Below, piece by piece: positions 35,253 through 43,906 of a stretch of 64,000 nt of DNA; the first letter of the stretch is position 1, and each line of letters starts with the position of its first letter. Origin of the DNA: Bacillota bacterium (GTDB lineage Bacteria; Bacillota; UBA4882; UBA8346); the NCBI GenBank assembly GCA_023410535.1, contig JAEYPR010000031.1, positions 186,001-250,000 on the forward strand, written 5' to 3'. The translations under genes were made by a program, and so were the position numbers. The notes beneath the pieces were generated by a model. The model saw nothing but the letters and a program-made list of their open reading frames with translations. It was not told the DNA's origin and did no database searches.

Positions 35253-36059
35253 TTACACCTCCATTAATAAAGTCTGTAAATCGGAATCGGCTTGGAGAAA
35301 TGCCAACGTGGCACGAACGAGGGAATGATCCGGGCTGTTGTCAAAGCCCTCAATGATTACCGGAATCCCGGTGGGTAGCACTTCTTTGAGTAACCGGTGG
35401 CAATTGAAAATTCCGGTAGCCAACGGCAGGTGATACTGGGTGTGCGAGCGATTACTGAAGTGAATTTTACTGATGTGATGTAATGATTCGAAATAAAAAG
35501 GGAAGTCGGCTTCAGATTGCAAATGGGCGACATCGAGAGTCGTTTTCATCGGATAAGGCAGTTTTTCGATCAGGGCGTTTAATTGATGAGGCTCAGTGAT
35601 CAATTCGCCTTTTACCGGTTCCATCAATTCAATGGAGAGAATGACCCCCAAATTATTTGCATAGTCAGCCAATTGCGCGAGGGAGTCTACCATAATATCC
35701 AAAGATAGTTTTTGATAGGGTTCCGGTAATGAAGCCCGGCCGGGGTGAATCGTCAGATCACTTGCTTGCAGTTCGGCGGCAACCTCAATTGCGGTTCGCA
35801 GTTCCTTCAGGGATTGCTGGCGAATGTTTTGGTTTAGCGCACAAAGGTTGATATCCCAACTCGGCCCGTGAATGGTTAACCGCTGATGACCGTCCTTCAC
35901 GGCAGCGGCAATACTGGTAATGGGCGTATCAAAAAAACGGACGTGTTCCATCCAAACTTCGATCCCGGAGAACCCATAGTGCGCTGCAAGCCGCACGGCT
36001 TGGTCGGTTGGACAACTCCAAAGCATCAAAGAATTTATGGCAATCTTAAGTCGTCGCAT
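35253..36059 (-). CDS. sugar phosphate isomerase/epimerase-like TIM barrel (AP endonuclease 2 family)
   Basis: 268 residues. Xylose-isomerase-like barrel: 'RLAAHYGFSGIEVWMEH', metal-binding His in 'LTIHGPSWDIN' and 'DLTIHPGRASL', Glu in 'ILSIELME', Asp/His in 'TTLDVAHLQS', 'ISKIHFSNRS' and Glu in 'PVIIEGFDN'. These are the divalent-metal ligands of the family. AGAGGTTGATGA precedes the ATG. It is first in the minus-strand operon with the ABC importer, so it likely acts on the imported compound. Exact reaction unknown. Confidence 0.85.
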   Translation of the reverse strand: MRRLKIAINSLMLWSCPTDQAVRLAAHYGFSGIEVWMEHVRFFDTPITSIAAAVKDGHQRLTIHGPSWDINLCALNQNIRQQSLKELRTAIEVAAELQASDLTIHPGRASLPEPYQKLSLDIMVDSLAQLADYANNLGVILSIELMEPVKGELITEPHQLNALIEKLPYPMKTTLDVAHLQSEADFPFYFESLHHISKIHFSNRSHTQYHLPLATGIFNCHRLLKEVLPTGIPVIIEGFDNSPDHSLVRATLAFLQADSDLQTLLMEV

Positions 36060-36242
36060 TCATCAACCTCTGATCAGAAATAAGCCAATTAAAGTGTAAA
36101 TCAATAAGATTAAACCTTCATGCTAAACAGATTAACCCGCTGTTGAATTGTTATTAGACAAGACGTTTTAGGTGCCGAAAGCACATTTACTCACCGGGGG
36201 GAATAGAATGTTGCAGCAAATATGATCAAGGAGGCCGCTGCG

Positions 36243-36887
36243 TTGCAATACGTAGAGTCAGCGCCCGGTAGCCACCAATTACCTCCCTTGCCTTATTCTT
36301 ATCATGCGTTGGAACCGGTGATCAGTGCCACCACGCTTCGGTTTCATCACGACAATCATCATCGCGCATACGTCGAAGGGTTAAATAAGGCGGAACTTAA
36401 ACTGGTAGAGTCCCGAGCCAAAAATGATTTTGAACTCGTGAAACATTGGGAACGCGAACTCGCCTTTCAGGGGTCCGGTCACATTCTCCATAGCATCTAC
36501 TGGACGATCATGGCTCCGGTGGGTAGCGGCGGGCAACCCGGACATGTAACCCAAACGTTGGTAAACGGATACTTCGGTAATTTTTCGGCGTTTCAAGCAC
36601 AGTTTACGGCAGCCGCCATTAATGTCGAGGCTTCCGGTTGGGCCATACTGGTCTGGCAGCCGGCCTGGAACCGGCTTGAAATCCTCAATGCGGAAAAGCA
36701 TCAAAACTTAACCCAATGGGGCGGCATTCCCATCCTGGTGGTCGATGCGTGGGAGCACGCCTATTACTTGGATTACCAATACCGGCGTCCCGATTATGTC
36801 AGAGCCTGGTGGAATCTTGTCAACTGGTTCGAGGTGGAAAGAAGACTGTCATGCGCCATTCAAGGACAAATGCCCTTGCTCTCATAA
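36243..36887 (+). CDS. sodA: superoxide dismutase, Fe/Mn type
   Basis: 214 residues. N-terminal helical hairpin ('LPPLPYSYHALEPVIS', 'LRFHHDNHHRAYVEGLN') and C-terminal alpha/beta domain. Metal ligands: His in HHDNHH, His in 'GSGHILHSIYW', Asp and His in 'VVDAWEHAYYLDY'. Converts superoxide to O2 and H2O2, in line with rubrerythrin further along. The frame is open from ATG 36222, but AAGGAGG sits inside that extension at 36228-36234, exactly 8 bases before TTG 36243, so I prefer a TTG start. Mn versus Fe use is not decided. Confidence 0.92.
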   Translation: MQYVESAPGSHQLPPLPYSYHALEPVISATTLRFHHDNHHRAYVEGLNKAELKLVESRAKNDFELVKHWERELAFQGSGHILHSIYWTIMAPVGSGGQPGHVTQTLVNGYFGNFSAFQAQFTAAAINVEASGWAILVWQPAWNRLEILNAEKHQNLTQWGGIPILVVDAWEHAYYLDYQYRRPDYVRAWWNLVNWFEVERRLSCAIQGQMPLLS

Positions 36888-36969
36888 TTTAAGAAACATT
36901 CCTTCACCCGAAGTTGCGATAGGGCGAGGTCTGTCGCAGTTCGCTTGGATGAAACACCGGAAATATAAA

Positions 36970-37019
36970 TTTTGCCGTTAGACTCGCTACGTGAAAACGT
37001 AGCGAGTCTAACGGCAAAA
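36970..37019. other. long perfect inverted repeat between convergent genes
   Basis: Arms of 23 bases (36970-36992 and 36997-37019) pair perfectly around a GAAA tetraloop. It separates the SOD gene from the minus-strand SDR remnant. A U tract is missing on both sides, so it is not a textbook terminator, though it may stop both transcripts. Confidence 0.8.
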
Positions 37020-37059
37020 CCGAAGCGCTTGGAGAATGGCAAGCCGACGTCGCGTAGTA

Positions 37060-37775
37060 TCAAGTTTCGGTAATAATCCCGCCGTTGACATGAATAACCT
37101 GCCCGGAAACAAACCTGGAATCGTCGGAAGCGAGATATACATAGGCTGGATCCAGCTCAAAAGGCTGTCCGGCCCGTTGCATCGGAGTGTCTAAACCGAA
37201 GGTTTTGACATATTCCGCGGAATAGCTTGATACGATCAACGGAGTCCAGATGGGACCGGGGGCGACGGCATTGACGCGGATACATTGAGGCGCCAATGAC
37301 AACGATAGCGACCGGGTGAACGAGACGATCGCGCCTTTGGTGGCGGAATAGTCGATTAAAACGGGCGTGCCGCGGTAAGCGGTAACGGAGGCCGTATTGA
37401 TAATGGCAGCACCGGGCCTCATATGGGGTAAGGCTGCTTTGGTCATGTAAAAAAACGAGAAAATATTGGTACGAAAAGTATCTTCCAATTGCGCGTCGGA
37501 AATATCCAAAATACTATCCTGGGGAAATTGAACGCCGGCGTTGTTGACCCAAATGTCGATCGCGCCGAAGGTGTTCATCACTTGGTCAACCGCTTCGCGT
37601 CAAAAGTCCGGATTCCGGAGATCGCCTTCAATGGCGAGGCAACAACCGCCGAGGCCTTCAATGCAATTTTGGGTCTCACGACCGGACAATGCTCCGGGTT
37701 CAGGGCATTCAAAAAGTCCGGGCCGACCCGCAAATTGCTGGCAATTAACTCCCGAGGAGTCACCGCCATCATTTA
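37060..37775 (-). pseudogene. broken SDR dehydrogenase (general-stress/glucose-dehydrogenase type)
   Basis: The C-terminal 173 residues are sound ('WVNNAGVQFPQDSI', 'NTASVTAYRGTPVLIDYSATKGAI', 'VAPGPIWTPL', 'SGQVIHVNGGIITET'). Upstream in the same frame the sequence continues 'CLAIEGDLRNPDF' - TGA at 37600-37602 - 'REAVDQVMNTFGAIDI', where relatives read DF-C-REAV. Further back only a damaged 'GGDS' nucleotide-loop remains and the start is lost at the junction with the cupin fragment. One nonsense codon plus a degraded N terminus make a pseudogene. A selenocysteine reading is unlikely, because this Cys is not catalytic. Confidence 0.85.
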
Positions 37776-38018
37776 ATTCACCGAAATCCTCTCAAAGCGT
37801 TCGCTTTTAAAAGCCTCCAAAAACCAAACCGTTTCATTCCCGGTATTTTGAATATAGTGAACATAGCCAACCGGCACATAACCCACGTCGCCGGCCCGAT
37901 AATTAAAAGTACAAGCTTTGCCGTTTTCACCAAATACCGTCTGCCCTGAAATAAAATATTGAAATTCGTCATTGTTATTATGCCAATGAATTTCGCGCAT
38001 GGCGCCCGGTTTGATCAT
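37773..38018 (-). pseudogene. C-terminal cupin fragment of an oxalate-decarboxylase-like protein
   Basis: 81 residues: 'MIKPGAMREIHWHNNNDEFQ', 'YFISGQTVFGENG', 'FNYRAGDVGYVPVGYVHYIQNTG'. This is the second cupin of the bicupin OxdC, with Mn ligands in HWH, E and the later His. Full-length relatives are about 380-400 residues; the first cupin is missing, and the C-terminal tail after 'SERFERISVN' is cut off exactly where the SDR remnant begins. The frame is open a little upstream without a start. Either a solo-cupin gene or, more likely, a remnant. Confidence 0.65.
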
Positions 38019-38260
38019 GGCGGAATATGAGCGGTTCGGCTTTATTGGGGTGGTTACAAAACCATCTAAAATTAATGAATTGGAATAAATTTTGACGAGT
38101 TTGTTTTTTCAGCATAAATGAAAAGAACGAGTTGGTTTTTAGAAAAATTTGAATATTTCATTTAAAATATGTAAGGTGACATATTTATTTGGTCGATATA
38201 GATAGTAAACTAAAATTAACTAAAAGGCAACATTCCGCCGGATAGAAGGGTAAAGAATCA

Positions 38261-39652
38261 ATGGACAATATGATAGCGATGGATTCTCCGGTAACACCTC
38301 GTAACGATGGTCAGATTTTGGCGGCGTTAATCAGGAATGCTTTAGAAAAGCCAACGTTGGTCGCTAAGGGCGACGTTTTGGCTACTGAGGCCGTTTTTAC
38401 CAATCCTGCGCTGGCCAGGACATGGAACCATTTGCTGCAACGGATGGTGGAGAGCAATAACCAAAAAGTATTCGACTTATGTAATGCGATTAATCTCGTA
38501 TTGGATGTCGATTATGTGAATGAGATGCTCCTTGGCGTCAACGAACAAAATAATGCACTCAAAACCATGGATGCGGGCGGCGTGAAACTTCGCCAATCAA
38601 TTAACGACGCGACCCGGATCGTCCGGGAGATCTCGGTCAACGCCAATAGCGCTAAAGGTAAATCGCTCGAGTGTGTTTCCAGCATTCATCACGCGATTGA
38701 TTTCGTCAAAAAGTCGTTTTCCGACATTGGCGAGGTTAATGGGCAAATTAATGAGTTTAAGGCACGGGCCGTCCAAATCACCGCCATCATCGACATTGTC
38801 AAAACGGTCGCCTTTCAAACCAATCTGCTGGCGCTAAACGCTTCGATCGAGGCTGCCAAAGCCGGGAAAGCGGGCGGCGGGTTCGCGATCGTGGCCAATG
38901 AAGTGAAACGCCTCGCCGAAGATACCCAAAATTCGGTGAACGAGATTGAGGAAAATATCGGCGAACTTTATGCCGATATCGACACGTTTGTCAATCATAT
39001 GAATACCACATCGGAAAGACTGGCTTCGAGCCAGCAATTGGTGGAAACGGCGATTCAATCGGTGGTCGAGATCAATCAATCCATGCAGGAAATTGACGCG
39101 ACCATCAGCCGGATCGCCGCCAATATTCAACAGCAAAATCAAGCGACCGAAATCCTGACGAGTGAAGTCGGCGATCTGTCGTCGGAAGCGAACCGGTCTG
39201 TCGAATATTGCAACCATACCAGCGAATTAATCTTCAAGATGAGCCGCGTAGTTAACCAGGTGCGGGGCAAACTGGTACGATATTCAGCCTCCTTATCAAG
39301 GAGAGAATGGATCGAGCAATATAAAACCGACCATATCATGTATGCTTGGCGGACCTATAATGCGATTTTGGGATATGAGAAATTAGCCGCGGAAGAAATG
39401 GGCGATTTCAAAATTTGTAAATTGGGAGTCTGGTATTACGCGGTAGCAGACTTAAAAGTCCAGAACCACCAGGCCTTTTCGCAATTAGGCGACTGTCATG
39501 CCGAATTGCACAAGCTGGGAAAAGAAACGATTTTGGCCTGCGAGGCCAACAATCCGGAACGCGCCAGAGAGATTCACACCCAAATGAACACCGTCTTAAA
39601 CAAGGTACTGGAGTTGCTGGACGAGCTTAAAACGGTGGTTGGCGAGGATTGA
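38261..39652 (+). CDS. soluble methyl-accepting chemotaxis protein with CZB domain (1)
   Basis: 463 residues, no TM segment. Residues 1-110 are a short N-terminal region, then the MCP signalling hairpin (about 110-340) with tip 'VKTVAFQTNLLALNASIEAAKAG' and 'FAIVANEVKRLAEDTQNSV'. The C-terminal chemoreceptor zinc-binding domain (about 345-460) shows 'TDHIMYAWRTYNAILG', 'CKLGVWYY', 'HQAFSQLGDCHAELHKLG', i.e. the H-C-H-H zinc set. CZB proteins sense zinc or hypochlorite-type oxidants in the cytoplasm. AAGGGTAAAG precedes the ATG. Paralogous to the next gene, 48 bases away. Confidence 0.92.
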   Translation: MDNMIAMDSPVTPRNDGQILAALIRNALEKPTLVAKGDVLATEAVFTNPALARTWNHLLQRMVESNNQKVFDLCNAINLVLDVDYVNEMLLGVNEQNNALKTMDAGGVKLRQSINDATRIVREISVNANSAKGKSLECVSSIHHAIDFVKKSFSDIGEVNGQINEFKARAVQITAIIDIVKTVAFQTNLLALNASIEAAKAGKAGGGFAIVANEVKRLAEDTQNSVNEIEENIGELYADIDTFVNHMNTTSERLASSQQLVETAIQSVVEINQSMQEIDATISRIAANIQQQNQATEILTSEVGDLSSEANRSVEYCNHTSELIFKMSRVVNQVRGKLVRYSASLSRREWIEQYKTDHIMYAWRTYNAILGYEKLAAEEMGDFKICKLGVWYYAVADLKVQNHQAFSQLGDCHAELHKLGKETILACEANNPERAREIHTQMNTVLNKVLELLDELKTVVGED

Positions 39653-39700
39653 AGCTCTTTCAACTGAAATGATTGCACTTTAAAAACGAAAGGAACTTAC

Positions 39701-41095
39701 ATGATGAATAGCACCGCCATCGCGATCCCGCCGAATGAGTTGGATCAGGACAATCAAGTAATGATGGAACTGATGAACTTAACCTTGGAAAAACTCGACA
39801 AGAATACTAACAGTAACCTCTTTGCCGATGCAACAAAGTTTACCGATCCCGATCTCGCGCAAACCTGGAACCGCTTCTTAGCGAAATTTATTTACAATCG
39901 CAATAATGACGCTACGTTAATGGATGCGAACCAGGCGATCAATCTGGTAACCGGCGTCGATTATGTGAAAAAGATGATGGTCAGCGTCGAGCGGCAAAAT
40001 CAATCGCTGACAACGATGGAGGCAAGCGGCGCGCAGCTTAGCCAATCGATTGACGCCGTATCCAAGATGCTCCGGGAGATCACGGATTATGCCGTTGACG
40101 CCGAAGCCAAATCCCAGGGCAGTGTGACGGATATCAATCACTTCATTCAGTTCGTCAACATTTCCTTTGATGAGATCATTCAGGTCAATGATCAGGTTAA
40201 CCGCTTTAAATACCGAACGCAAGCAATCACCAAGATTGTTGATATTGTTAAAAAGATTGCGTTGCAGATCAATCTGTTATCCTTGAACGCCGCCATTGAA
40301 GCCACCCACGCGGGAGACGCGGGCAAGGGATTTGTCCTGGTCGCCGTGGAAGTAAAGAAACTGGCCGATAATACCCGTAACTCAGTGGTGGATATCGAGA
40401 AAATTATTCAATTATTGCAATCCGATATCGAGCTGTTGGCGTCGAAGCTCAATACAACATCGCAACAGCTGGTTTCGGGCGAACAATTGGTGGAAAGCGC
40501 GGCCCGGTCGGTCACTGACATTAGTGAGTCGATTCAGGGGATCAATACGACCCTGGCCCAGATCGCTGCGAATATCGAAGAGCAAAACGCCGCCACCGGA
40601 ACCTTTATCCGGGGAATCGGCGGGTTGGCCACGGAAGCGAATCATTTGACCGATTGCTGCCATAATACCAATAAATTGCTGATGGAGATCAGTCAATTAG
40701 TCGATGGCGTGCGCGGAAGACTGGCCCGAATGGCTTCGACGCTCACCGCCGCCGAATGGCTGGAGTTGTATAAAACCGATCATATCGTCTATGGATGGCG
40801 AATTTACAACATGCTTCTGGGCTTTCGAAAATTGAACCCTCTGCAGATGGGCGATCCGACAATTTGCAAATTAGCCACATGGTATCAGGCGGTCACTGAC
40901 CTTAAGGTCAAAAAAATTTCCGCATATCGTGAATTGGGGACTACCCATACCGAACTGCATCAACTCGGGAAAGAGTGTATTCTTGCCTATCAAGCCGGCC
41001 GTCCCGCTGACGCGCAAGCGCTTTATGAGCAGTTGAATCAAACCCTGCACCGGATGCTGAAACAGTTGGACGCGATTAAAATGGTCGTCAGCTAA
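39701..41095 (+). CDS. soluble methyl-accepting chemotaxis protein with CZB domain (2)
   Basis: 464 residues, colinear with the preceding gene. Signalling tip 'VKKIALQINLLSLNAAIEATHAG' departs from the consensus (QTNLLALNA to QINLLSLNA), which could alter CheA/CheW contact. The CZB domain has 'TDHIVYGWRIYNMLLG', 'CKLATWYQAV' and 'HTELHQLGKEC', with the Cys and His ligands kept; the third His region reads 'KISAYRELGTTHTELH'. RBS AAAGGAA before ATGATG. Likely one transcript with the first copy, ended by the terminator at 41151. Confidence 0.91.
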   Translation: MMNSTAIAIPPNELDQDNQVMMELMNLTLEKLDKNTNSNLFADATKFTDPDLAQTWNRFLAKFIYNRNNDATLMDANQAINLVTGVDYVKKMMVSVERQNQSLTTMEASGAQLSQSIDAVSKMLREITDYAVDAEAKSQGSVTDINHFIQFVNISFDEIIQVNDQVNRFKYRTQAITKIVDIVKKIALQINLLSLNAAIEATHAGDAGKGFVLVAVEVKKLADNTRNSVVDIEKIIQLLQSDIELLASKLNTTSQQLVSGEQLVESAARSVTDISESIQGINTTLAQIAANIEEQNAATGTFIRGIGGLATEANHLTDCCHNTNKLLMEISQLVDGVRGRLARMASTLTAAEWLELYKTDHIVYGWRIYNMLLGFRKLNPLQMGDPTICKLATWYQAVTDLKVKKISAYRELGTTHTELHQLGKECILAYQAGRPADAQALYEQLNQTLHRMLKQLDAIKMVVS

Positions 41096-41150
41096 ATGGT
41101 TGGAGCGTGGGCGTTCGGGTTCGGAGGATTACTCATTAATGAAGAGATAA

Positions 41151-41181
41151 AAGCCTTAACCAAAACGGTTAAGGCTTTTTT
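41151..41181 (+). terminator. terminator of the chemoreceptor pair
   Basis: 11-bp perfect stem AAGCCTTAACC/GGTTAAGGCTT (41151-41161, 41167-41177) with a 5-base loop and six Ts. Confidence 0.93.
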
Positions 41182-41226
41182 GCGGGGTTTGGATAGGGTA
41201 ACTTGCTATTTGCCACGGCAACCAAG

Positions 41227-41802
41227 TTAAAACCGATATCCCAGCTTAATTGAGGTTTCGTACATAATATCCTTCAGCTTCAACGCGCTGGACCCGACCG
41301 GGACGGTTTTATCGCTCAAATTATAGTGAAGCGCTATCCAAGGGTTAATGTACCAATGTTCATTCAGGTTATAGACATAGCCGCTGCCCAACGTTAAAAC
41401 ATTCTGTGAAAACGTGCCAGTCGCCCCCGAGGATTTTTCACGAATCGCGCTTTTCCAGTGTTCAAAACCGCCGGCAAACCATATGCCTTCGCGGTTTTCA
41501 TTCGGGAAATAATCAATAATCACCGCAGTCACATTTTTGAGTTTCCAATCCCGATAGCCGTCGGGCGTCGCAAAACCTGGAATCTTGGTTTTTGCCGTGA
41601 TGAGTCTAACGTTATAATGATCGAAGCCGATAACGCTGCTAGAATAATAACCGTCGCTAACAAAGGGCAACAGATCGATCTCCGTTCCTAAGCTGACGTT
41701 GGCATTTTCAGCCGCGGCGCAAGCCGTCAGCGGAGCAACCAAGCACAATGAAATTCCAATGATTAAACGTAATAACAATCGATTCATTCCGGGAAGCTTC
41801 AT
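41227..41802 (-). CDS. small outer-membrane beta-barrel protein
   Basis: 191 residues. Signal peptide ('LLLRLIIGISLCLVAPLTACA'-like, residues 8-29), then about eight amphipathic strands ('NVSLGTEIDLLPF', 'GIWFAGGFEHW', 'TLGSGYVYNLNEHWYINPWIALHY') and the terminal strand 'MYETSIKLGYRF' ending in Phe, the signal for BAM-assisted insertion. OmpW/OmpA-like size. It is last in the operon TetR - nitroreductase - barrel. GGAGG at 8 bases before the ATG. Good evidence for an outer membrane; function unknown. Confidence 0.82.
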   Translation of the reverse strand: MKLPGMNRLLLRLIIGISLCLVAPLTACAAAENANVSLGTEIDLLPFVSDGYYSSSVIGFDHYNVRLITAKTKIPGFATPDGYRDWKLKNVTAVIIDYFPNENREGIWFAGGFEHWKSAIREKSSGATGTFSQNVLTLGSGYVYNLNEHWYINPWIALHYNLSDKTVPVGSSALKLKDIMYETSIKLGYRF

Positions 41803-41838
41803 TTATCATTCCTCCTCGATATATTTACCGGGATAGGG

Positions 41839-42921
41839 TTATTGAGTGATCTCCAGTGGTCTGCGTTTACTGACCGGCTGACCGTAATCTTTGACATAGC
41901 CGATCCGTAAGATCATTTGCACCGGCCGTTCCAGGGCGAGTGTTTGTGAAATTGTTTCCTTCCAGGGATTTTCCTCAAGCGGAGCGCTCATTGGCTGGAC
42001 AGCTAGCTTTTTTCCGGTTGCCATTAGTAAAAATTTTTCCAAACTCCGTCCGCAATGAATCAAGGCGGCCACCGAATTGTCGGAAGCGGTCAGCACCAAA
42101 AAACCGCTGCAATTGTTGACTTGCTTTTTGACGACGGTTATGGTTTGGTTCCGGAACGAGCGGGTCATGACGGTATCGCGGTTGAAAAACGTCGCGACAA
42201 ACCACTTGGCGATGCCCGACAGTCCCATACCATCCGGGGTTAAGCCGTCTTTGGTTCGTTCCGCCTCCTGTTTGGAGAAGCGGAACATTCCGGCCAACTC
42301 CCGTTGCTTGGCGTCATTGGCCACCTGCTTTTTGGTGGCTTCGATTATTGCGGTTTGAATAGCGTTTCCTCCGTTGCTGGAGGCTGCAAAATAATAAAAA
42401 TCGGGGCCGAGGGTTTTAAGCCATTGCAAATCGGATTGCCGTAAGGCTTGGCGTAAATAAGGCGTTCGAATTGTATGCCGGTTTTGGATAGTGTTCAGTC
42501 CGTCTTTGTCCAAAAGCGGACTGGTGAACGGGTGAAATGTTAGTTCGGCAATCTCGCGGGCATGGGGATCTTGCGTTAAAGTTCGTACTTTGGCTTGGAG
42601 CCCGAAATAGGGGGCTGCCTCCACCATATTCTCGATAAAGGCGCCTAACGAAATCATTGATTCGCGATTCTGGGGATCGACTTGCGGCAAAATATGTTGA
42701 TCATCCAGCCATAGCCGGATCGTATCGGCCGCCACCGCTTTGACCTGCCACATTTGGGCATTATGAGTACTCGGGGCTAACGCGCCGTATGCGACGATTT
42801 TAACAATTTTTTGGTCAAGGTTATTAACGTTGAGATTGTCACCGTGAACCGGGGAATAAGCGTTAAAAAACAGAATGCCTCCAACCGATAGGAGGAGCAG
42901 CGTTGCAAAATGACGGGTCAA
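41839..42921 (-). CDS. exported Acg-type nitroreductase-fold protein
   Basis: 360 residues starting at TTG, with AAGGAG 9 bases upstream. Signal or anchor (residues 5-22), then a duplicated nitroreductase fold: 'VAYGALAPSTHNAQMWQVKA' (FMN-binding start of the Acg group), 'LWLDDQHILPQVDPQNRESMISLGAFIENM', and 'FLVLTASDNSVAALIHCGRSLEKFLLMAT'. Acg proteins bind flavin but often lack reductase activity and may sequester FMN. Export is unusual for this group. It lies between the TetR regulator (20 bases upstream) and the barrel protein. Confidence 0.82.
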   Translation of the reverse strand: MTRHFATLLLLSVGGILFFNAYSPVHGDNLNVNNLDQKIVKIVAYGALAPSTHNAQMWQVKAVAADTIRLWLDDQHILPQVDPQNRESMISLGAFIENMVEAAPYFGLQAKVRTLTQDPHAREIAELTFHPFTSPLLDKDGLNTIQNRHTIRTPYLRQALRQSDLQWLKTLGPDFYYFAASSNGGNAIQTAIIEATKKQVANDAKQRELAGMFRFSKQEAERTKDGLTPDGMGLSGIAKWFVATFFNRDTVMTRSFRNQTITVVKKQVNNCSGFLVLTASDNSVAALIHCGRSLEKFLLMATGKKLAVQPMSAPLEENPWKETISQTLALERPVQMILRIGYVKDYGQPVSKRRPLEITQ

Positions 42922-42941
42922 TAAAAAACACTCCTTTCGAC

Positions 42942-43607
42942 TTAACTGGTATGATTCGGCAGTCGTTCAGCCGTTAAACTTCGGATAATCATCTGGATCA
43001 ACTGATCTTTCAATTGGGAGACGTCTTTTTGATAGGTATGAGTAATATAGGGCATTTTTTTCGCCAGGATATGACCAATGCCGATCATGCTACCGTAAAG
43101 CACAAAGGCCGCACTTACCGGATCAAGCTCTTTGAAGATGCTGCCGTCGGCCATTCCTTCGCGAATGCAGGCGATCAGCATGTCGGAACCGCGATTGCCT
43201 TCTTGGTAATTGGCAATTTTATATACGTCCTCGCTTGTTAAATGGTCATCCCGGGTATCGTAATTGGCGATCGCTGCAAAATAGTTGGGATATTTTTCGA
43301 TAAAGTCGAAATACGCTTGCCCCATTAGTAAAACTTTTTCCAGCCCGTTCCCCGGACGCCCGTTTTGAAGCGATTCAGCAAAAAAACGGTTCAAAACCTG
43401 ATAAGCCCGGCTGATGATGGCGTCATAAATCTGTTCCTTGCTGGAAAAATAAATATAGATCGTTCGTTTGCTGTATTCGGCCGCCTCGGCGACTTCATCC
43501 ATGGTGGCGTTGTTGATCCCTTTGGTAAAAAAGACTTTTTCGGCGGCATCAATAATATCTTCTTGCCGCAGTTTTTTTATTTGGGCTTTACGATCGGTGG
43601 TACCCAT
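42942..43607 (-). CDS. TetR-family repressor
   Basis: 221 residues. N-terminal helix-turn-helix 'IIDAAEKVFFTKGINNATMDEVAEAAEYSKRTIYIYFSSKEQIYDAII' (residues 19-66) and a helical ligand-binding domain. AGAGGATG precedes the ATG. A perfect operator lies 27 bases upstream of the start, so self-repression of the whole operon (TetR, nitroreductase, barrel) is likely. Ligand unknown. Confidence 0.93.
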   Translation of the reverse strand: MGTTDRKAQIKKLRQEDIIDAAEKVFFTKGINNATMDEVAEAAEYSKRTIYIYFSSKEQIYDAIISRAYQVLNRFFAESLQNGRPGNGLEKVLLMGQAYFDFIEKYPNYFAAIANYDTRDDHLTSEDVYKIANYQEGNRGSDMLIACIREGMADGSIFKELDPVSAAFVLYGSMIGIGHILAKKMPYITHTYQKDVSQLKDQLIQMIIRSLTAERLPNHTS

Positions 43608-43633
43608 GTTTCATCCTCTACTTTTATTGAATT

Positions 43634-43656
43634 AAAGTAAACTGATAGTTTACTTT
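43634..43656. promoter_or_regulatory. TetR operator, perfect inverted repeat
   Basis: AAAGTAAACT (43634-43643), GAT spacer, AGTTTACTTT (43647-43656). A matching half site AGTTTACT recurs at 43707-43714. Position just upstream of the TetR start makes autoregulation likely. Confidence 0.75.
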
Positions 43657-43760
43657 TTTAAAATAACACAAAGACAGTAACTTGTAAAGCAAAAAATTAC
43701 ACGATCAGTTTACTATTGGAAATTTGGAATATATGGATCAAATACCGATTATACAAACAA

Positions 43761-43790
43761 ACGACTGACCCGTATCGGGTCAGTCGTTTT
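43761..43790. terminator. hairpin terminator near the aldo/keto reductase 3' end
   Basis: 12-bp perfect stem ACGACTGACCCG/CGGGTCAGTCGT (43761-43772, 43776-43787) with a TAT loop; T-rich on both strands. On the minus strand it lies about 120 bases past the reductase stop. Confidence 0.82.
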
Positions 43791-43906
43791 AGATTATCAT
43801 TAGCAAAGAATAATTGGTTGCTGAATTTTGAGGACCAAGCGATCGTTTCCGGTCAAACGCTCATTAGGGCGATCGTCAATGAACTGGACGGTTTTGTTAT
43901 AGCCGT

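Noticed and set aside
37600..37602. In-frame TGA as selenocysteine in the SDR
   Set aside because: The Cys at this place is not catalytic in SDRs, the N-terminal part is degraded, and I see no convincing SECIS-like hairpin just downstream.
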